In this document: piece by piece, positions 30,750-45,400 of the stretch
How positions within the stretch are numbered: position 1 is the stretch's first letter
Layout of the letters: each line of letters starts with the position of its first letter
Source of the DNA: Sipunculus nudus
Lineage: Eukaryota > Annelida > Sipuncula > Golfingiida > Sipunculidae
Assembly (NCBI GenBank): GCA_026874595.1
Contig: JAPPUL010000022.1
Span: forward strand, 1-64,000
Direction: 5' to 3'
DNA length: 64,000 bases
Translations under genes and position numbers: made by a program
Notes under the pieces: generated by a model
The model's input: only the letters and a program-made list of their open reading frames with translations
Told to the model about the DNA's origin: nothing
Database searches by the model: none

Positions 30750-33700
30750 TGGTGGTTGTGTTTTGTCAGTAAAATCCAGGCTTCTCTTTGGATCCCGGCG
30801 GTGGGCGAGGGTACAATGGACACCAAACAACATTTGAATGAACATTTTTTCTGCTGTTATTGGATGAGCAAGTCTCTGTGAATTTTAAAAAAATATTTAT
30901 TCTGGTATTCAAGATGACAGTGAAAATGACCACAGGCGCTTGAATCTCTATTTGTGTTGATCTTGGTTTAAATAGTGTTCAATTTACCTTAACAACAATC
31001 CCCTACCGTTTAATGAGCTTTAAACCATGTTATATCGTTTGCCGGTACTTGTTTATATAATAGATACACAAGGCCGGCATCAAAGTCTGCGGACGGGTAG
31101 GCGATAATACAAAAAATCAATTGAAATTCCCAAATATTTCAAAGATTTTCGAGGGAAGAAACTTACAGTGGTTAAATGGCCAGTTTTTCTTTCTATAAAA
31201 GCATCAACAATTCCAATACACACAGTGTACCACATGTAATGAGCTCTTATTTGTAACTAGTCTGTATCCATTAAGCAGCTGTTACCCCAAACAAGGAAAT
31301 CCCAATGTATCTTGGTCAGCAGTAAGGATTCCCCCTGGAACCTAACACCTGATTGGTTGATAATGATGGAAATAGTAATCTGGGATAAATCTGTCTGTTC
31401 GTCGCTTAATGGATACAGACTCGTCATTGACTACCGATCTTACATAAGACGAAAACGCTTAACACTATATATTGTTTCAACAGTTTACTGTGCAAACCGT
31501 AACAAAAGCATGCAGGATATCAAATTTACAAAAAGTTCTTAAGGAAATATGATACAAAACATAAATTGTACCTTTGCTCACATTTAATGATATCATCATG
31601 ATGAATTCTCCGCAAATTCTCCAGCTGTCCGCGTTATAGATATATATGTATTTATTAATGACAAAAATTGACATACAATTTTATGGAATAATTGCTGTTT
31701 TCTGGACCGTCCCAGCCCACAGGTAGGATAATATGGATTCCCGACAATATTCTAATGACCGTTCCCTGAGCTGGAACGGGCTAAGAAGGTCCCGGTCATT
31801 TTTTTTAATTGCCAATTCCCAGGTTTTTCGGACTAAAAAATGGCCCTACCCTTCATTCAATCTCCAGCCTCTTCTGGCGTTCCGGGTATAAAAAAGAGCC
31901 CGTCCCATGCCTATTTAAGCTAGGACTGCAAACTCTGGGGTCAAAACAATTCAACTACGGCTTGGGATTACCACCTTTCCTCTTAAATTTCCATCGCGCC
32001 CGTGTCAAGTGTACCGTTTTATTCACAAACGTGCGGCAGGCGCCAAAAAATTTGACAGCACCCCTTTCGGATGCCAGAATATATCTTTATATATAAAGTC
32101 CTAACCCATCACGGAACTAGGGCCTCACAATTTTTTATCTCATTACTTACCACTTCAGACTACTTAAAAAATCCCTGCTTTCCTTTTTAAACCAAAGATT
32201 CCAATTTTTAAAATATATTAAATTTCACATTACAGATAACCTACACCAAGGGGACATTACAGTTAATCCGTGATGGGCAGGACTTCTTGGAATTTTATAA
32301 TTCCCGGACGCAGGCTGACCGACTGCCTTTTTTCTTCAAGGACAGCCCTAATTTAAGCCATCATCAGACTTGAAGATGTCCTCAGGCCGACCTATTTGTC
32401 CAGGAATGAAAGGTCACGTCTCTGTTACCTAGAGGTCGGGTCTCTGTCTGACACGAACGCGGCTTCGCTTGCGTTTCGGCATTCTGGACGTTCAACTCTT
32501 CAAGTTTCATTTTCATCGCTTTTTCTTATTTCCAGCACTCAAGAATAGAAGAAGTATTCAGTTGGACTTGTATTATTTTTTTTATTTCTGTCAAAAATGG
32601 ATTGTCCTGTATAGGATAGCTACTAATAATAACACCAATAATGTCTCTCCATCTGTCTGCCTATCTGTCTGTCTAGCTGTCTGTATCATTTCCATTTCCG
32701 GCAAGCGCGTGACCTCTGGTCATCTTGTTTGTTTGTCTGTCTGTCTGTCTGTGTACTCTCTACAGGCCACAATTTTGCGACAATTGTCTTTAAACTTATA
32801 CAGCTGGTAGACAAGCAAAAGTCCTCGGGGCCTATTGTTTTTGGGCAATACAGGTCAAAGGTCAAGGTCAAGGTCATGAAAAGTATACAAAACGGTTTTT
32901 TCTTCATATCTTTGTTACTATTGGTCATATCTACTTCAAACATAGCTCATTTTAATCGTCATTCCAAGGCCTTACTTCAAGTGTGTAGAAGCTTCAAATT
33001 GGCCGTAACCATGGTTACGAATTTGGGGAAAAAGTCATGATATTCGAAAATCTGGGGTCTTATTTTTCTAACTTTGTCATTTTTAAAGCTAGAGAGGTCT
33101 AGTTTTTTGCATCAAGTAGCATTTAATAAGTACTGCACGATTTTATTAAAATTCTTGCGATATCTCGTATAATATCTCGTCAAACGAGATATTTCGAGAT
33201 TTCAGTAATCGTGCCCTGGAGGTCACAGTTTTGCAGGAATCTTTTTGAAACTGACATATCGTAAGTCCTACACTATTATCTCGAAATTGTTTTTCCATTT
33301 TTGGAATGCAGCTGCTAGGTGGCGCTGTATACAAATATCCCCAACATATCATGTTTTGGCCATATCTCCAAAACTGTGAGCCTCAATTACATAAACTATA
33401 GCTTATTTTCATCCTCTGAGTCTTTTCTAAATCCTGGTGTAGTCATTTCGACTCAATCTTAAGTCACTTTGTCAGTGTGTCCGTCTGTTTCTCAGTTGTC
33501 CTCAAATTCGCTTGCTTGCTTGCCGGTTCTTGCGTCTTACATATAGCATTCTACATGTCCCAGTTTTCAAAGAATCCTTTTAAAACTGTTACATTTTATG
33601 TCTTACACTAATATCTCGAAACTAATTTTTCATTTTCCAGATATGGCCGCTAGGGGGCGGTGCACTCAAACTTCCACAACATATCATTTTTTGCCCATAT

Positions 33701-36700
33701 CTCCAAAACTATAAACCTAATTTACATAAACTATAGCTTATTATCTTTCTCTGAGGTTTCTCCATCACATGATTAAGTCAACTGGTCTCAATCTTTGGTC
33801 AGTTTATCAGTATGTTTGTCTGTTTGTCAGTTGTCCTCAATTTCACCTGCTTCCTGGTTCTTGCGTCTCACATGTAGTATTCTACTGGCCACAATTTTGC
33901 AAGAATCGCTTTGTAACTTACACTTGTCATATTTCGTAATGATATCTGGAAGCCCTATGTTTATTATTCAAATAAGTCAAAGGTCAAGGTGATGGAAACA
34001 TATCAACATTTTTTTTCTTCAGAACTTTGTTAATATTGATCCTATCTTTACAAACTAGGGATTATTTTCTTTCACTTTGACATTGATCGTTTATCTTACT
34101 AACTTAACCTCATTTCCGGCAAGCGCGTGACCTCTGGTCATCTAGTTTGTCTGTTTGTCTGTCTGTCTGTGTACTCTCTACAGGCCACAATTTTGCAGCA
34201 ATTGTCTTTAAACTTATACAGCTGGTAGACAAGAAAAAGTCCTCGGGGCCTATTGTTTTTGGGCAATACAGGTCAAAGGTCAAGGTCAAGGTCATCAAAA
34301 CTTCTCAAAACGGTTTTTTCTTCATATCTTTGTCACTATTAGTCGTATCTTCTTCAAACATAGCTCATTTTAAACATCATTCCAAGGCCAGTCATCTGGT
34401 GTGTAGCTCTTTCAAATTTGCCGTAACCATGGTTACGAATTTTTGGGAAAAAGTCATGATATTCGAAAATAAGGGGCCTTATTTTTCTAACTTTGGCAGT
34501 TTTACAGCTAGAGAGGTCTAGTTTTTGCATCAGGTAGCATTTAACAAGTACTGCAAGATTTTATTAAGGTCTCGCGATATCTCGTATAATATCTCGTCAA
34601 ACGAGATATTTCGAGATTTCAGTAATCTTGCCCTGGAGGTCACAGTTTTGCAGGAATCTTTTTGAAACTGACATATCGTGAGTCCTACACTATTATCTTG
34701 AAACCATTTTTTCCATTTTTTGAATGCAGCCGCTAGGTGGCGCTGTATGCAAACCTCCCCAACATATCTTTTTTTGGCCATATCTCCAAAACTGTGAGCC
34801 TCAATTACATAAACTATAGCTTATTTTCTTCCTCTGAGTCTTTTCTAAATCCTGGTGGAGTCATTTTGACTCAATCTTGAGTCACTTTGTCAGTGTGTCC
34901 GTCTGTTTCTCAGTTTTCATCAAATTCGCCTGCTTACCGGTTTTGGCGTCTGACATATAGCATTCTACAGGTCACAGTTTTGTAAGAATCCTTTTAAAAC
35001 TATTACATCTTATGTCTTACACCAATATCTCGAAACTAATTTTTCATTTTCCAGAATTGGTCGCTAGGGGGCGGTGCACTCAAACTTGCACAACATATCA
35101 TTTTTTGGCCATATCTCCAAAACTATAAACCTCATTTACATAAACTATAGCTTATTTTCTTCCTCTGGGTCTTTCCAAAAACCTGGTGTATTCATTTGGT
35201 CTCAATCTTGGGTCACTTTGTCTGTGTGTCCGTCTGTTTCTCAGTTGTCCTCAAATCCGCTTGCTTGCGTCTCACATATAGCATTCTACAGGCCACAGTT
35301 TTGAAAGAATCCTTTTAAAACTATTACATCTTATGTCTTACACTAATATCTCGAAACGGATTTTTCATTTTCCAGAATTGGTTGCTAGGGGGCGGTGCAC
35401 TCAAACTTGCACAACATATCATTTTTTGGCCATATCTCCAAAACTATAAACCTAATTTACATAAACTATAGCTTATATCTTTCTCTGAGGTTTCTTCATA
35501 ACATGATTAAGTCATCTGTTCACAATCTTGGGTCAGTTTGTCAGTATGTTGTCTGTTTGTCAGTTGTCCTCAATTTCGCCTGCTTCCTGGTTCTTGCGTC
35601 TCACATGTAGCATTCTACTGGCCACAGTTTTGCAGGAATCGTTTTGTAAATTACACTTGTCATATATCGTGATGATATCTGGAAGTCCTATGTTTATTAT
35701 TCAAATAAGTCAAAGGTCAAGGTCAAAGTGATCAAAATATATCAAAATCTTATTTTCTTTAGAACTTTATTAATATTGGTTCTTTCTTCACAAACTATGG
35801 ATTATTTTCTTTCACTTTGACACTGCTCGTTCATCTGACTAACTTAACCTCATTTCCGGCAAGCGCGTGACCTCTGGTCATCTAGTTTGTTTGTCTGTCT
35901 GTCTGTCTGTCTGTGTACTCTCTACAGGCCACAATTTTCCAGCAATTGCTTTCAAACTTATACAGCTGGTAGACAAGCAAAAGTCCTGGAGGCCTATTGT
36001 TTTTGGGCATTATAGGTCAAATGTCAAGGTCAAGGTCATCAAAGGTATACAAAACGGTTTTTTGTTCATATCTGTGTTAATATTGGTCGTATCTACTTCA
36101 ACAGTAGCTCATTTTAATCGTCATTCCAAGGCCTGTTTTCTGGTGTGCAGCTGACTCAATTTGCGGTAACCATGGTAACGCATTTTTGGGGAAAAGTGCT
36201 GATATTTTTCTAAATTTGTCAGTTTTAAAGCTACAGAGGTCTAGTTTTTTGCTTCAGGTTGCATTCACCTAGTACTACAAGATTCTATTAAGAGTCTCGC
36301 AATATCTCGTATAATATCTCGTCAAACGAGATATTTCGAGATTTCAGTAATCTTACCCTGGAGGCCACAGTTTTGCAGGAATCTTTTTGAAACTGGCATA
36401 TCTTAAGTCCTACACTATTATCTCGAAATCAATTTTTCATTTTTTTAATTCGGCCGCTAGGGGGCGCTGGGTGCAAACCTCTCCAACATATCATGTTTTG
36501 GCAATATCTCCAAAATTATAAGCCTCAATTACAAAAACTATAGTTTATTTTTTTCCTCTAAGTCTTCTTCATGAACTCGTTTAGTCATCTGGTCTCAATC
36601 TTGTGTCACTTTGTCTGTGTGTCTGTTTCTCAGTTGTCCTCAAATCCGCTTGCTTGCCGGTTCTTGCGTCTCACATATAGCATTCTACAGGCCACAGTTT

Positions 36701-38679
36701 TGAAAGAATCTTTTTAAAACTATTACATCTTATGTCTTACACTAATATCTCGAAACGGATTTTTCATTTTCCAGAATTGGCCGCTAGGGGGCGGTGCACT
36801 CAAACTTCCACAACATATTATTTTTTGGCCATATCTCCAAAACTATTAACCTTAATCACATAAACTATAGCTTATTATCTTCCTCTGAGGTTTCTCCATC
36901 ACATGATTAAGTCAACTGGTCTCAATCTTGGGTCAATTTGTCAGTATGTTTGTCTGTTTTTCAGTTGTCCTCAATTTCGCCTGCTTCCTGGTTCTTGCGT
37001 CTCACATGTAGCATTCTACTGGCCACAGTTTTCCAGGAATCGTTTTGTAAATTACACTTGTCATATATCGTGATGATATCTGGAAGTCCTATGTTTATTA
37101 TTCAAATAAGTCAGAGGTCAAGGTCAAGGTGATCAAAATATATCAAAATCTTATTTACTTTAGAACTTTGTTAATATTGGTTCTTTCTTCACAAACTATG
37201 GATTATTTTCTTTCACTTTGACACTGCTCGTTCATCTGACAAATTTTACATCATTTCCGGCAAGCGCGTGACCTCAGGTCATCTAGTCTGTCTGTCTGTC
37301 TGTCTGTGTACTCTCTACAGGCCACAATTTTCCAGCAATTGCTTTCAAACTTATACAGCTGGTAGACAAGCAAAAGTCCTGGAGGCCTATTGTTTTTGGG
37401 CATTATAGGTCAAATGTCAAGGTCAAGGTCATCAAAAGTATACAAAACGGTTTTTTGTTCATATCTGTGTTAATATTGGTCGTATCTACTTCAACAGTAG
37501 CTCATTTTTATCGTCATTCCAAGGCCTGTTTTCTGGTATGTAGCTGACTCAATTTGCGGTAACCATGGTAACGCATTTTTGGGGAAAAGTGCTGATATTT
37601 TTCTAAATTTGTCAGTTTTAAAGCTACAGAGGTCTAGTTTTTTGCTTCAGGTAGCATTCACCTAGTACTACAAGATTCTATTAAGAGTCTCGCAATATCT
37701 CGTATAATATCTCGTCAAACGAGATATTTCGAGATTTCAGTAATCTTGCCCTGGAGGCCACAGTTTTGCAGGAATCTTTTTGAAACTGGCATATCTTAAG
37801 TCCTACACTATTATCTCGAAATCAATTTTTCATTTTTTTAATTCGGCCGCTAGGGGGCGCTGGGTGCAAACCTCTCCAACATATCATGTTTTGGCAATAT
37901 CTCCAAAATTATAAGCCTCAATTACAAAAACTATAGTGTATTTTTTTCCTCTAAGTCTTCTTCATGAACTCGTTTAGTCATCTGGTCTCAATCTTGTGTC
38001 ACTTTGTCTGTGTGTCCGTCTGTTTCTCAGTTGTCCTCAAATCCGCTTGCTTGCCGGTTCTTGCGTCTCACATATAGCATTCTACAGGACACAGTTTTGA
38101 AAGAATCTTTTTAAAACTATTACATCTTCTGTCTTACACTAATATCTCGAAACTGATTTTTTATTTTCCAGAATTGGCCGCTAGGGGGCGGTGCACTCAA
38201 ACTTGCACAACATATCATTTTTTGGCCATATCTCCAAAACTATTAACCTCATTTACATAAACTATAGCTTATTATCTTCCTCTTAGGTTTCTTCATAACA
38301 TGATTAAGTCATCTGTTCTCAATCTTGGGTCAGTATGTTTGTCTGTTTGTCAGTTGTCCTCAATTTCGCCTGCTTCCTGGTTCTTGCGTCTATCATGTAG
38401 CATTCTACTGGCCACAGTTTTGCAGGAATCGTTTTGTAAATTACACTTGTCATATATCGTGATGATATGTGGAAGTCCTATGTTTATTATTCAAATAAGT
38501 CAAAGGTCAAGGTCAAGGTGATCAAAATATATCAAAATCTTATTTTCTTTAGAACTTTGTTAATATTGGTTCTTTCCTCACAAACTATGGATTATTTTCT
38601 TTCACTTTGACACTGCTCGTTCATCTGACTAATTTTACATCATTTCCGGCAAGCGCGTGACCTCAGGTCATCTAGTTTG

Positions 38680-38891
38680 TTGCTTGCCGGAAATCTTCGA
38701 TTTCTGCAAGCAGGTTGGTCAGTCGCGGATGTCTGTTTGTCTGTTTGTTGCTTGCCGGAAATCTTCGATTTCTGCAAGCAGGTTGGTCAGTCGCGGATGT
38801 CTGTTTGTCTGTTTGTTTGTTGCTTGCCGGAAATCTTCGATTTCTGCAAGCAGGTTGGTCAGTCGCGGATGTCTGTTTGTCTGTTTGTTTG
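38680..38891 (+). repeat. Hairpin cassette triplet (copy 4)
   Basis: Unchanged at three cassettes; the deletion in this unit lies about 2 kb downstream. Confidence 0.92.
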
Positions 38892-40913
38892 TTTGTCTGT
38901 CTGTCTGTGTACTCTCTACAGGCCACAATTTTCCAGCAATTGCTTTCAAACTTATACAGCTGGTAGACAAGCAAAAGTCCTGGAGGCCTATTGTTTTTGG
39001 GCATTATAGGTCAAATGTCAAGGTCAAGGTCATCAAAAGTATACAAAACGGTTTTTTGTTCATATCTGTGTTAATATTGGTCGTATCTACTTCAACAGTA
39101 GCTCATTTTAATCGTCATTCCAAGGCCTGTTTTCTGATGTGTAGCTGACTCAATTTGCGGTAACCATGGTTACGCAATTTTTTGGGAGGAATCATGGAAT
39201 TTCATGATATTTTTCAAATTTGCATCAATCGTACTGATTCTGAGATATTTTATGTAACACAAGAATATCTCGAAATTGTTTTTTCAGATTTTGGAAATGG
39301 CCGCCAGGGGGCGTTGCAGATGAAAAAACATGCAAATTTGTTTTGGTGCTATACCTCCAGAACTATTAAACATTGGGCCATTTCCATCACAGCACCTTCA
39401 ACTGGGGTCCATGGGCTTATTTTTGCGCATAGGTGTCAAAGTGCGCTATTGCCAGATTTCTCTATTTTTGGGGTAAAACTTTTGAATTTTGAAAATATGC
39501 AGTTTTCAGCTTCTAACTCTGTCAGTTTTTATGCTGGAGAGGTCAATTTTTTTGCATCTTGTAGCCCTTGGTGAGTTCTCGGTGATCCAATCAAAATTCT
39601 TGCAAAATCTCGCACCGTTTCTCGTCAAACGAGAGTCTTCGAGATTTCATTAAATATGACCTACAGGTTGCATTTTTTTAACAATGGCTTTGAAATTGAT
39701 ATATTTTGTGTTATTTATAAATATCTCGAAATCAGTTTTTCATTTTTTTGGAAATAGCCACCAGGGGGCGTGGCACCTGAAACACTGTAACATATCATTT
39801 TTCTGCAATATCTAAAATAATTTTAAACATGGCACAATTTTTATCGTTGTATCTTAAACTAGGAACATTGGCTTATTCCTCCGCACATGTAGCTTTGTGC
39901 TGCCGTTACCATGGTTACCAAATTTTGGGGTTAAACTTGACAATCTGTAAATAATAAGTTTTTTGCTTCTATCTCGGTTGATATTTATACTACAAGGGTC
40001 TAGTTTTCTGCATGAGGTAGCATTCCCTTGCCTCTAATGCAGTTAATTGCAAGTCTCGTAGAATCTCGCTCTGTTTTCCGTCAAACGAGAAATTACGAGA
40101 TTTCACAGAAATGCTTATAATTCGGTCACCTTTTCGGCTAAAGAGGAGCAGTTTTCAGCATTTTGTTGCATTTTGGAAGCTTAACATGATAATAACTTAC
40201 ATCTCGCCACATCTCGTATCATCTCCCGCCAAACGAGAATATTCGAGAATTCGAACAAATGTGCATATCTCTGTCATTTTAATGCCAGAGATTTTTTTTT
40301 CTATTGTTCAAGATTCACTTGACTAGTTTGAAGTGACAAAATTGAATATCTCGTCATATCTCGCACCATTTCTTGTCAAACGAGAACATGGGACCATTCA
40401 AAGATACGCCTATAATTCTGTTATTTAAATGCTGAAGACCTTTAGTTTTCAGCATTCGATAGCGTCTAACACTCTCGGTCACATCTCGATAATATTGTAA
40501 GTTTCGTCAAATCTGGGATCGTTTTTTCTTCAAATAAAAAAGTGCATGCTATTGCCGTGACCATAAGTGGCGGCAGTATGTGATAGTAAATGTCGGCAGG
40601 GGCATTACCCTTGACAGTTGGAGCCATGTTCTATGGGTGTGCGATGGCCCATGAAGAAGAATTCTATTGTGCTGTTATCGTCTTCCTTTGATCGTTGCTT
40701 CGTAAGCTTCACAGACCAGCGCCAACCACCTGGTTGCCATGTGTCCTCAATGTAAACAACATTTGCTGTTTTCCTTTACCTGAGATATGTATGGTAGCCT
40801 GTTCACTTGTCCTTAGATTGTTTATTGTTGGTGTATTGAAGTAAAATAAAATGCCATGTTTTCCTGCATATTGATTGTAAATTGAATAAAATCATACAAG
40901 AACCAACCAATGT

Positions 40914-40931
40914 TCTATGAAACCCAAACCA
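40914..40931. other. Junction of the 154-bp deletion in copy 4
   Basis: Sequence left of 40920 matches copy 1 up to 5352 and sequence from 40921 matches copy 1 from 5507. ATGA occurs at 5349-5352 and 5503-5506 in the intact unit and once here. This 4-bp microhomology suits end joining or replication slippage. Confidence 0.95.
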
Positions 40932-42259
40932 GGTGTGTGTGAAGAGTCTGGTGGAGATGAAGGGGGCCAAAACCTATTTGACTGTGTATAAGCATAAACT
41001 GGCCTGAAATCAGGTTTCTGGGGGCTTGAAATTTTTGTTTGTAGGAGCAGGGTAATATTATCTTGTTTCCCTGTATATACACCCTAAACTGGGCCTAATG
41101 ACACCAAAACCAGGTTTGTGGGACCATCAGTACAGATTTGAGGTAAAAATATGGATTTTCTCTGTATATCACTATGTTCACTGTGTCCAGATTTGGAAAT
41201 TCAAACTGGTCCTAATTTTTTTTCTGAGGGAGTTGAGCCAAATGCTTTGAGATACCAGCCAGTGGGTGTAAATGGATTGCAATGATACCCAAACCAGGTG
41301 TGTGTGTTGAGTTTTGTGGAGATGAGGGGGGCCAGAACCTATTTGACTGTGTATAAGCATAAACTGGCCTGAAATCAGGTTTCTGGGGGCATGAAATTTT
41401 TGTTTGTGGGAACTGGGTAATATTATCTTGTTTCCCTGTATATACACCCTAAACTTGGCCTAATGACACCAAAACCAGGTTTGTGGGACCATCAGTACAG
41501 ATTTGAGGTAAAAAAATGGATTTTCTCTGTATATCACTATGTTCACTGTGTCCAGATTTGGAAATTCAAACTGGTCCTAATTTTTTTTCTGAGGGAGTTG
41601 AGACAAATGCTTTGAGATACCAGCCAGTGGGTGTAAATGGATTGCAATGATACCCAAACCAGGTGTGTCTGTTGAGTTTTGTGGAGATGAGGGGGGCAAG
41701 AACCTATTTGACTGTGTATAAGCATAAACTGGCCTGAAATCAGGTTTCTGGGGGCTTGAAATTTTTGTTTGTGTCAGCAGGGTAATATTATCTTATTTCC
41801 CTGTATATACACCCTGAATTGGGCCTAATGACACCTAAACCATGTTTGTGGGACCATCATTACAGATTTGAGGTAAAAAAATGGATTTTCCCTGTATATC
41901 ACTATGTCCACTGTGTCCAGATTTGGAAATTCAAACTGGCCCTAATTTTTTTTCTGAGGGATTTGAACCAAATGCTTTGAGATTCCAGCCAGTGGGTGTA
42001 AGTGGATTGCAATGATAGCCAAACCAGGTGTGTGTGATGAGTCTGGTGGAGATGAGGTGGTCCAAAACACTATTTGCCTGTGTATAATAAGCCATATTAC
42101 TGTCCTCAGCTGAAATCAGCTTTCTGGGGGCTTGAAATGTTTGCTGGTGGGAACAAGGTAATATTATCTGGTTATCATGGATATACACCCTAAAATGGCC
42201 CTGAGGACACCAAAAACATGCATGTTGGACCATGAGTACAGATTTGAGGTAACAAATTG
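40919..42259 (+). repeat. Block III minisatellite (copy 4), 5' truncated
   Basis: The partial monomer and the first ~110 bp of monomer 1 are missing. The junction reads TTCTATGAAACCCAAACC at about 40914-40931; the lost bases correspond to 5353-5506 of copy 1. The tetranucleotide ATGA is present at both ends of the lost segment and once at the junction. The remaining monomers are intact. Confidence 0.95.
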
Positions 42260-42427
42260 TCTGTCTATAAATTAAAAAAAAATCAAATATCAAACTGTTA
42301 TAAACATGTATCAATCTATTTAATAAAATCTCTTTTCATCCAATGAATTGCATCTTATTTCTTTATAAATAAACCATGATATTCAACTTCATCCAGCAAT
42401 AAAAAATGAAAATAAAATGAATAAAAG

Positions 42428-42449
42428 TTTTTTTTTTTGGGGGGGGGGG
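42428..42449 (+). repeat. T11G11 homopolymer tract (copy 4)
   Basis: G run two shorter than in the reference unit. Confidence 0.9.
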
Positions 42450-45400
42450 TGGTGGTTGTGTTTTGTCAGTAAAATCCAGGCTTCTCTTTGGATCCCGGCG
42501 GTGGGCGAGGGTACAATGGACACCAAACAACATTTGAATGAACATTTTTTCTGCTGTTATTGGATGAGCAAGTCTCTGTGAATTTTAAAAAAATATTTAT
42601 TCTGGTATTCAAGATGACAGTGAAAATGACCACAGGCGCTTGAATCTCTATTTGTGTTGATCTTGGTTTAAATAGTGTTCAATTTACCTTAACAACAATC
42701 CCCTACCGTTTAATGAGCTTTAAACCATGTTATATCGTTTGCCGGTACTTGTTTATATAATAGATACACAAGGCCGGCATCAAAGTCTGCGGACGGGTAG
42801 GCGATAATACAAAAAATCAATTGAAATTCCCAAATATTTCAAAGATTTTCGAGGGAAGAAACTTACAGTGGTTAAATGGCCAGTTTTTCTTTCTATAAAA
42901 GCATCAACAATTCCAATACACACAGTGTACCACATGTAATGAGCTCTTATTTGTAACTAGTCTGTATCCATTAAGCAGCTGTTACCCCAAACAAGGAAAT
43001 CCCAATGTATCTTGGTCAGCAGTAAGGATTCCCCCTGGAACCTAACACCTGATTGGTTGATAATGATGGAAATAGTAATCTGGGATAAATCTGTCTGTTC
43101 GTCGCTTAATGGATACAGACTCGTCATTGACTACCGATCTTACATAAGACGAAAACGCTTAACACTATATATTGTTTCAACAGTTTACTGTGCAAACCGT
43201 AACAAAAGCATGCAGGATATCAAATTTACAAAAAGTTCTTAAGGAAATATGATACAAAACATAAATTGTACCTTTGCTCACATTTAATGATATCATCATG
43301 ATGAATTCTCCGCAAATTCTCCAGCTGTCCGCGTTATAGATATATATGTATTTATTAATGACAAAAATTGACATACAATTTTATGGAATAATTGCTGTTT
43401 TCTGGACCGTCCCAGCCCACAGGTAGGATAATATGGATTCCCGACAATATTCTAATGACCGTTCCCTGAGCTGGAACGGGCTAAGAAGGTCCCGGTCATT
43501 TTTTTTAATTGCCAATTCCCAGGTTTTTCGGACTAAAAAATGGCCCTACCCTTCATTCAATCTCCAGCCTCTTCTGGCGTTCCGGGTATAAAAAAGAGCC
43601 CGTCCCATGCCTATTTAAGCTAGGACTGCAAACTCTGGGGTCAAAACAATTCAACTACGGCTTGGGATTACCACCTTTCCTCTTAAATTTCCATCGCGCC
43701 CGTGTCAAGTGTACCGTTTTATTCACAAACGTGCGGCAGGCGCCAAAAAATTTGACAGCACCCCTTTCGGATGCCAGAATATATCTTTATATATAAAGTC
43801 CTAACCCATCACGGAACTAGGGCCTCACAATTTTTTATCTCATTACTTACCACTTCAGACTACTTAAAAAATCCCTGCTTTCCTTTTTAAACCAAAGATT
43901 CCAATTTTTAAAATATATTAAATTTCACATTACAGATAACCTACACCAAGGGGACATTACAGTTAATCCGTGATGGGCAGGACTTCTTGGAATTTTATAA
44001 TTCCCGGACGCAGGCTGACCGACTGCCTTTTTTCTTCAAGGACAGCCCTAATTTAAGCCATCATCAGACTTGAAGATGTCCTCAGGCCGACCTATTTGTC
44101 CAGGAATGAAAGGTCACGTCTCTGTTACCTAGAGGTCGGGTCTCTGTCTGACACGAACGCGGCTTCGCTTGCGTTTCGGCATTCTGGACGTTCAACTCTT
44201 CAAGTTTCATTTTCATCGCTTTTTCTTATTTCCAGCACTCAAGAATAGAAGAAGTATTCAGTTGGACTTGTATTATTTTTTTTATTTCTGTCAAAAATGG
44301 ATTGTCCTGTATAGGATAGCTACTAATAATAACACCAATAATGTCTCTCCATCTGTCTGCCTATCTGTCTGTCTAGCTGTCTGTATCATTTCCATTTCCG
44401 GCAAGCGCGTGACCTCTGGTCATCTTGTTTGTTTGTCTGTCTGTCTGTCTGTGTACTCTCTACAGGCCACAATTTTGCGACAATTGTCTTTAAACTTATA
44501 CAGCTGGTAGACAAGCAAAAGTCCTCGGGGCCTATTGTTTTTGGGCAATACAGGTCAAAGGTCAAGGTCAAGGTCATGAAAAGTATACAAAACGGTTTTT
44601 TCTTCATATCTTTGTTACTATTGGTCATATCTACTTCAAACATAGCTCATTTTAATCGTCATTCCAAGGCCTTACTTCAAGTGTGTAGAAGCTTCAAATT
44701 GGCCGTAACCATGGTTACGAATTTGGGGAAAAAGTCATGATATTCGAAAATCTGGGGTCTTATTTTTCTAACTTTGTCATTTTTAAAGCTAGAGAGGTCT
44801 AGTTTTTTGCATCAAGTAGCATTTAATAAGTACTGCACGATTTTATTAAAATTCTTGCGATATCTCGTATAATATCTCGTCAAACGAGATATTTCGAGAT
44901 TTCAGTAATCGTGCCCTGGAGGTCACAGTTTTGCAGGAATCTTTTTGAAACTGACATATCGTAAGTCCTACACTATTATCTCGAAATTGTTTTTCCATTT
45001 TTGGAATGCAGCTGCTAGGTGGCGCTGTATACAAATATCCCCAACATATCATGTTTTGGCCATATCTCCAAAACTGTGAGCCTCAATTACATAAACTATA
45101 GCTTATTTTCATCCTCTGAGTCTTTTCTAAATCCTGGTGTAGTCATTTCGACTCAATCTTAAGTCACTTTGTCAGTGTGTCCGTCTGTTTCTCAGTTGTC
45201 CTCAAATTCGCTTGCTTGCTTGCCGGTTCTTGCGTCTTACATATAGCATTCTACATGTCCCAGTTTTCAAAGAATCCTTTTAAAACTGTTACATTTTATG
45301 TCTTACACTAATATCTCGAAACTAATTTTTCATTTTCCAGATATGGCCGCTAGGGGGCGGTGCACTCAAACTTCCACAACATATCATTTTTTGCCCATAT

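Larger units (their letters stand above)
23735..35589 (+). repeat. Macrosatellite unit, copy 3 (reference length)
   Basis: Complete unit of exactly 11,855 bp with a T11G13 tract. The private difference I found is G at 30158 inside the minisatellite, where the other copies have T. It is the best single reference unit in the window because no indel separates it from the inferred base unit. Confidence 0.97.
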
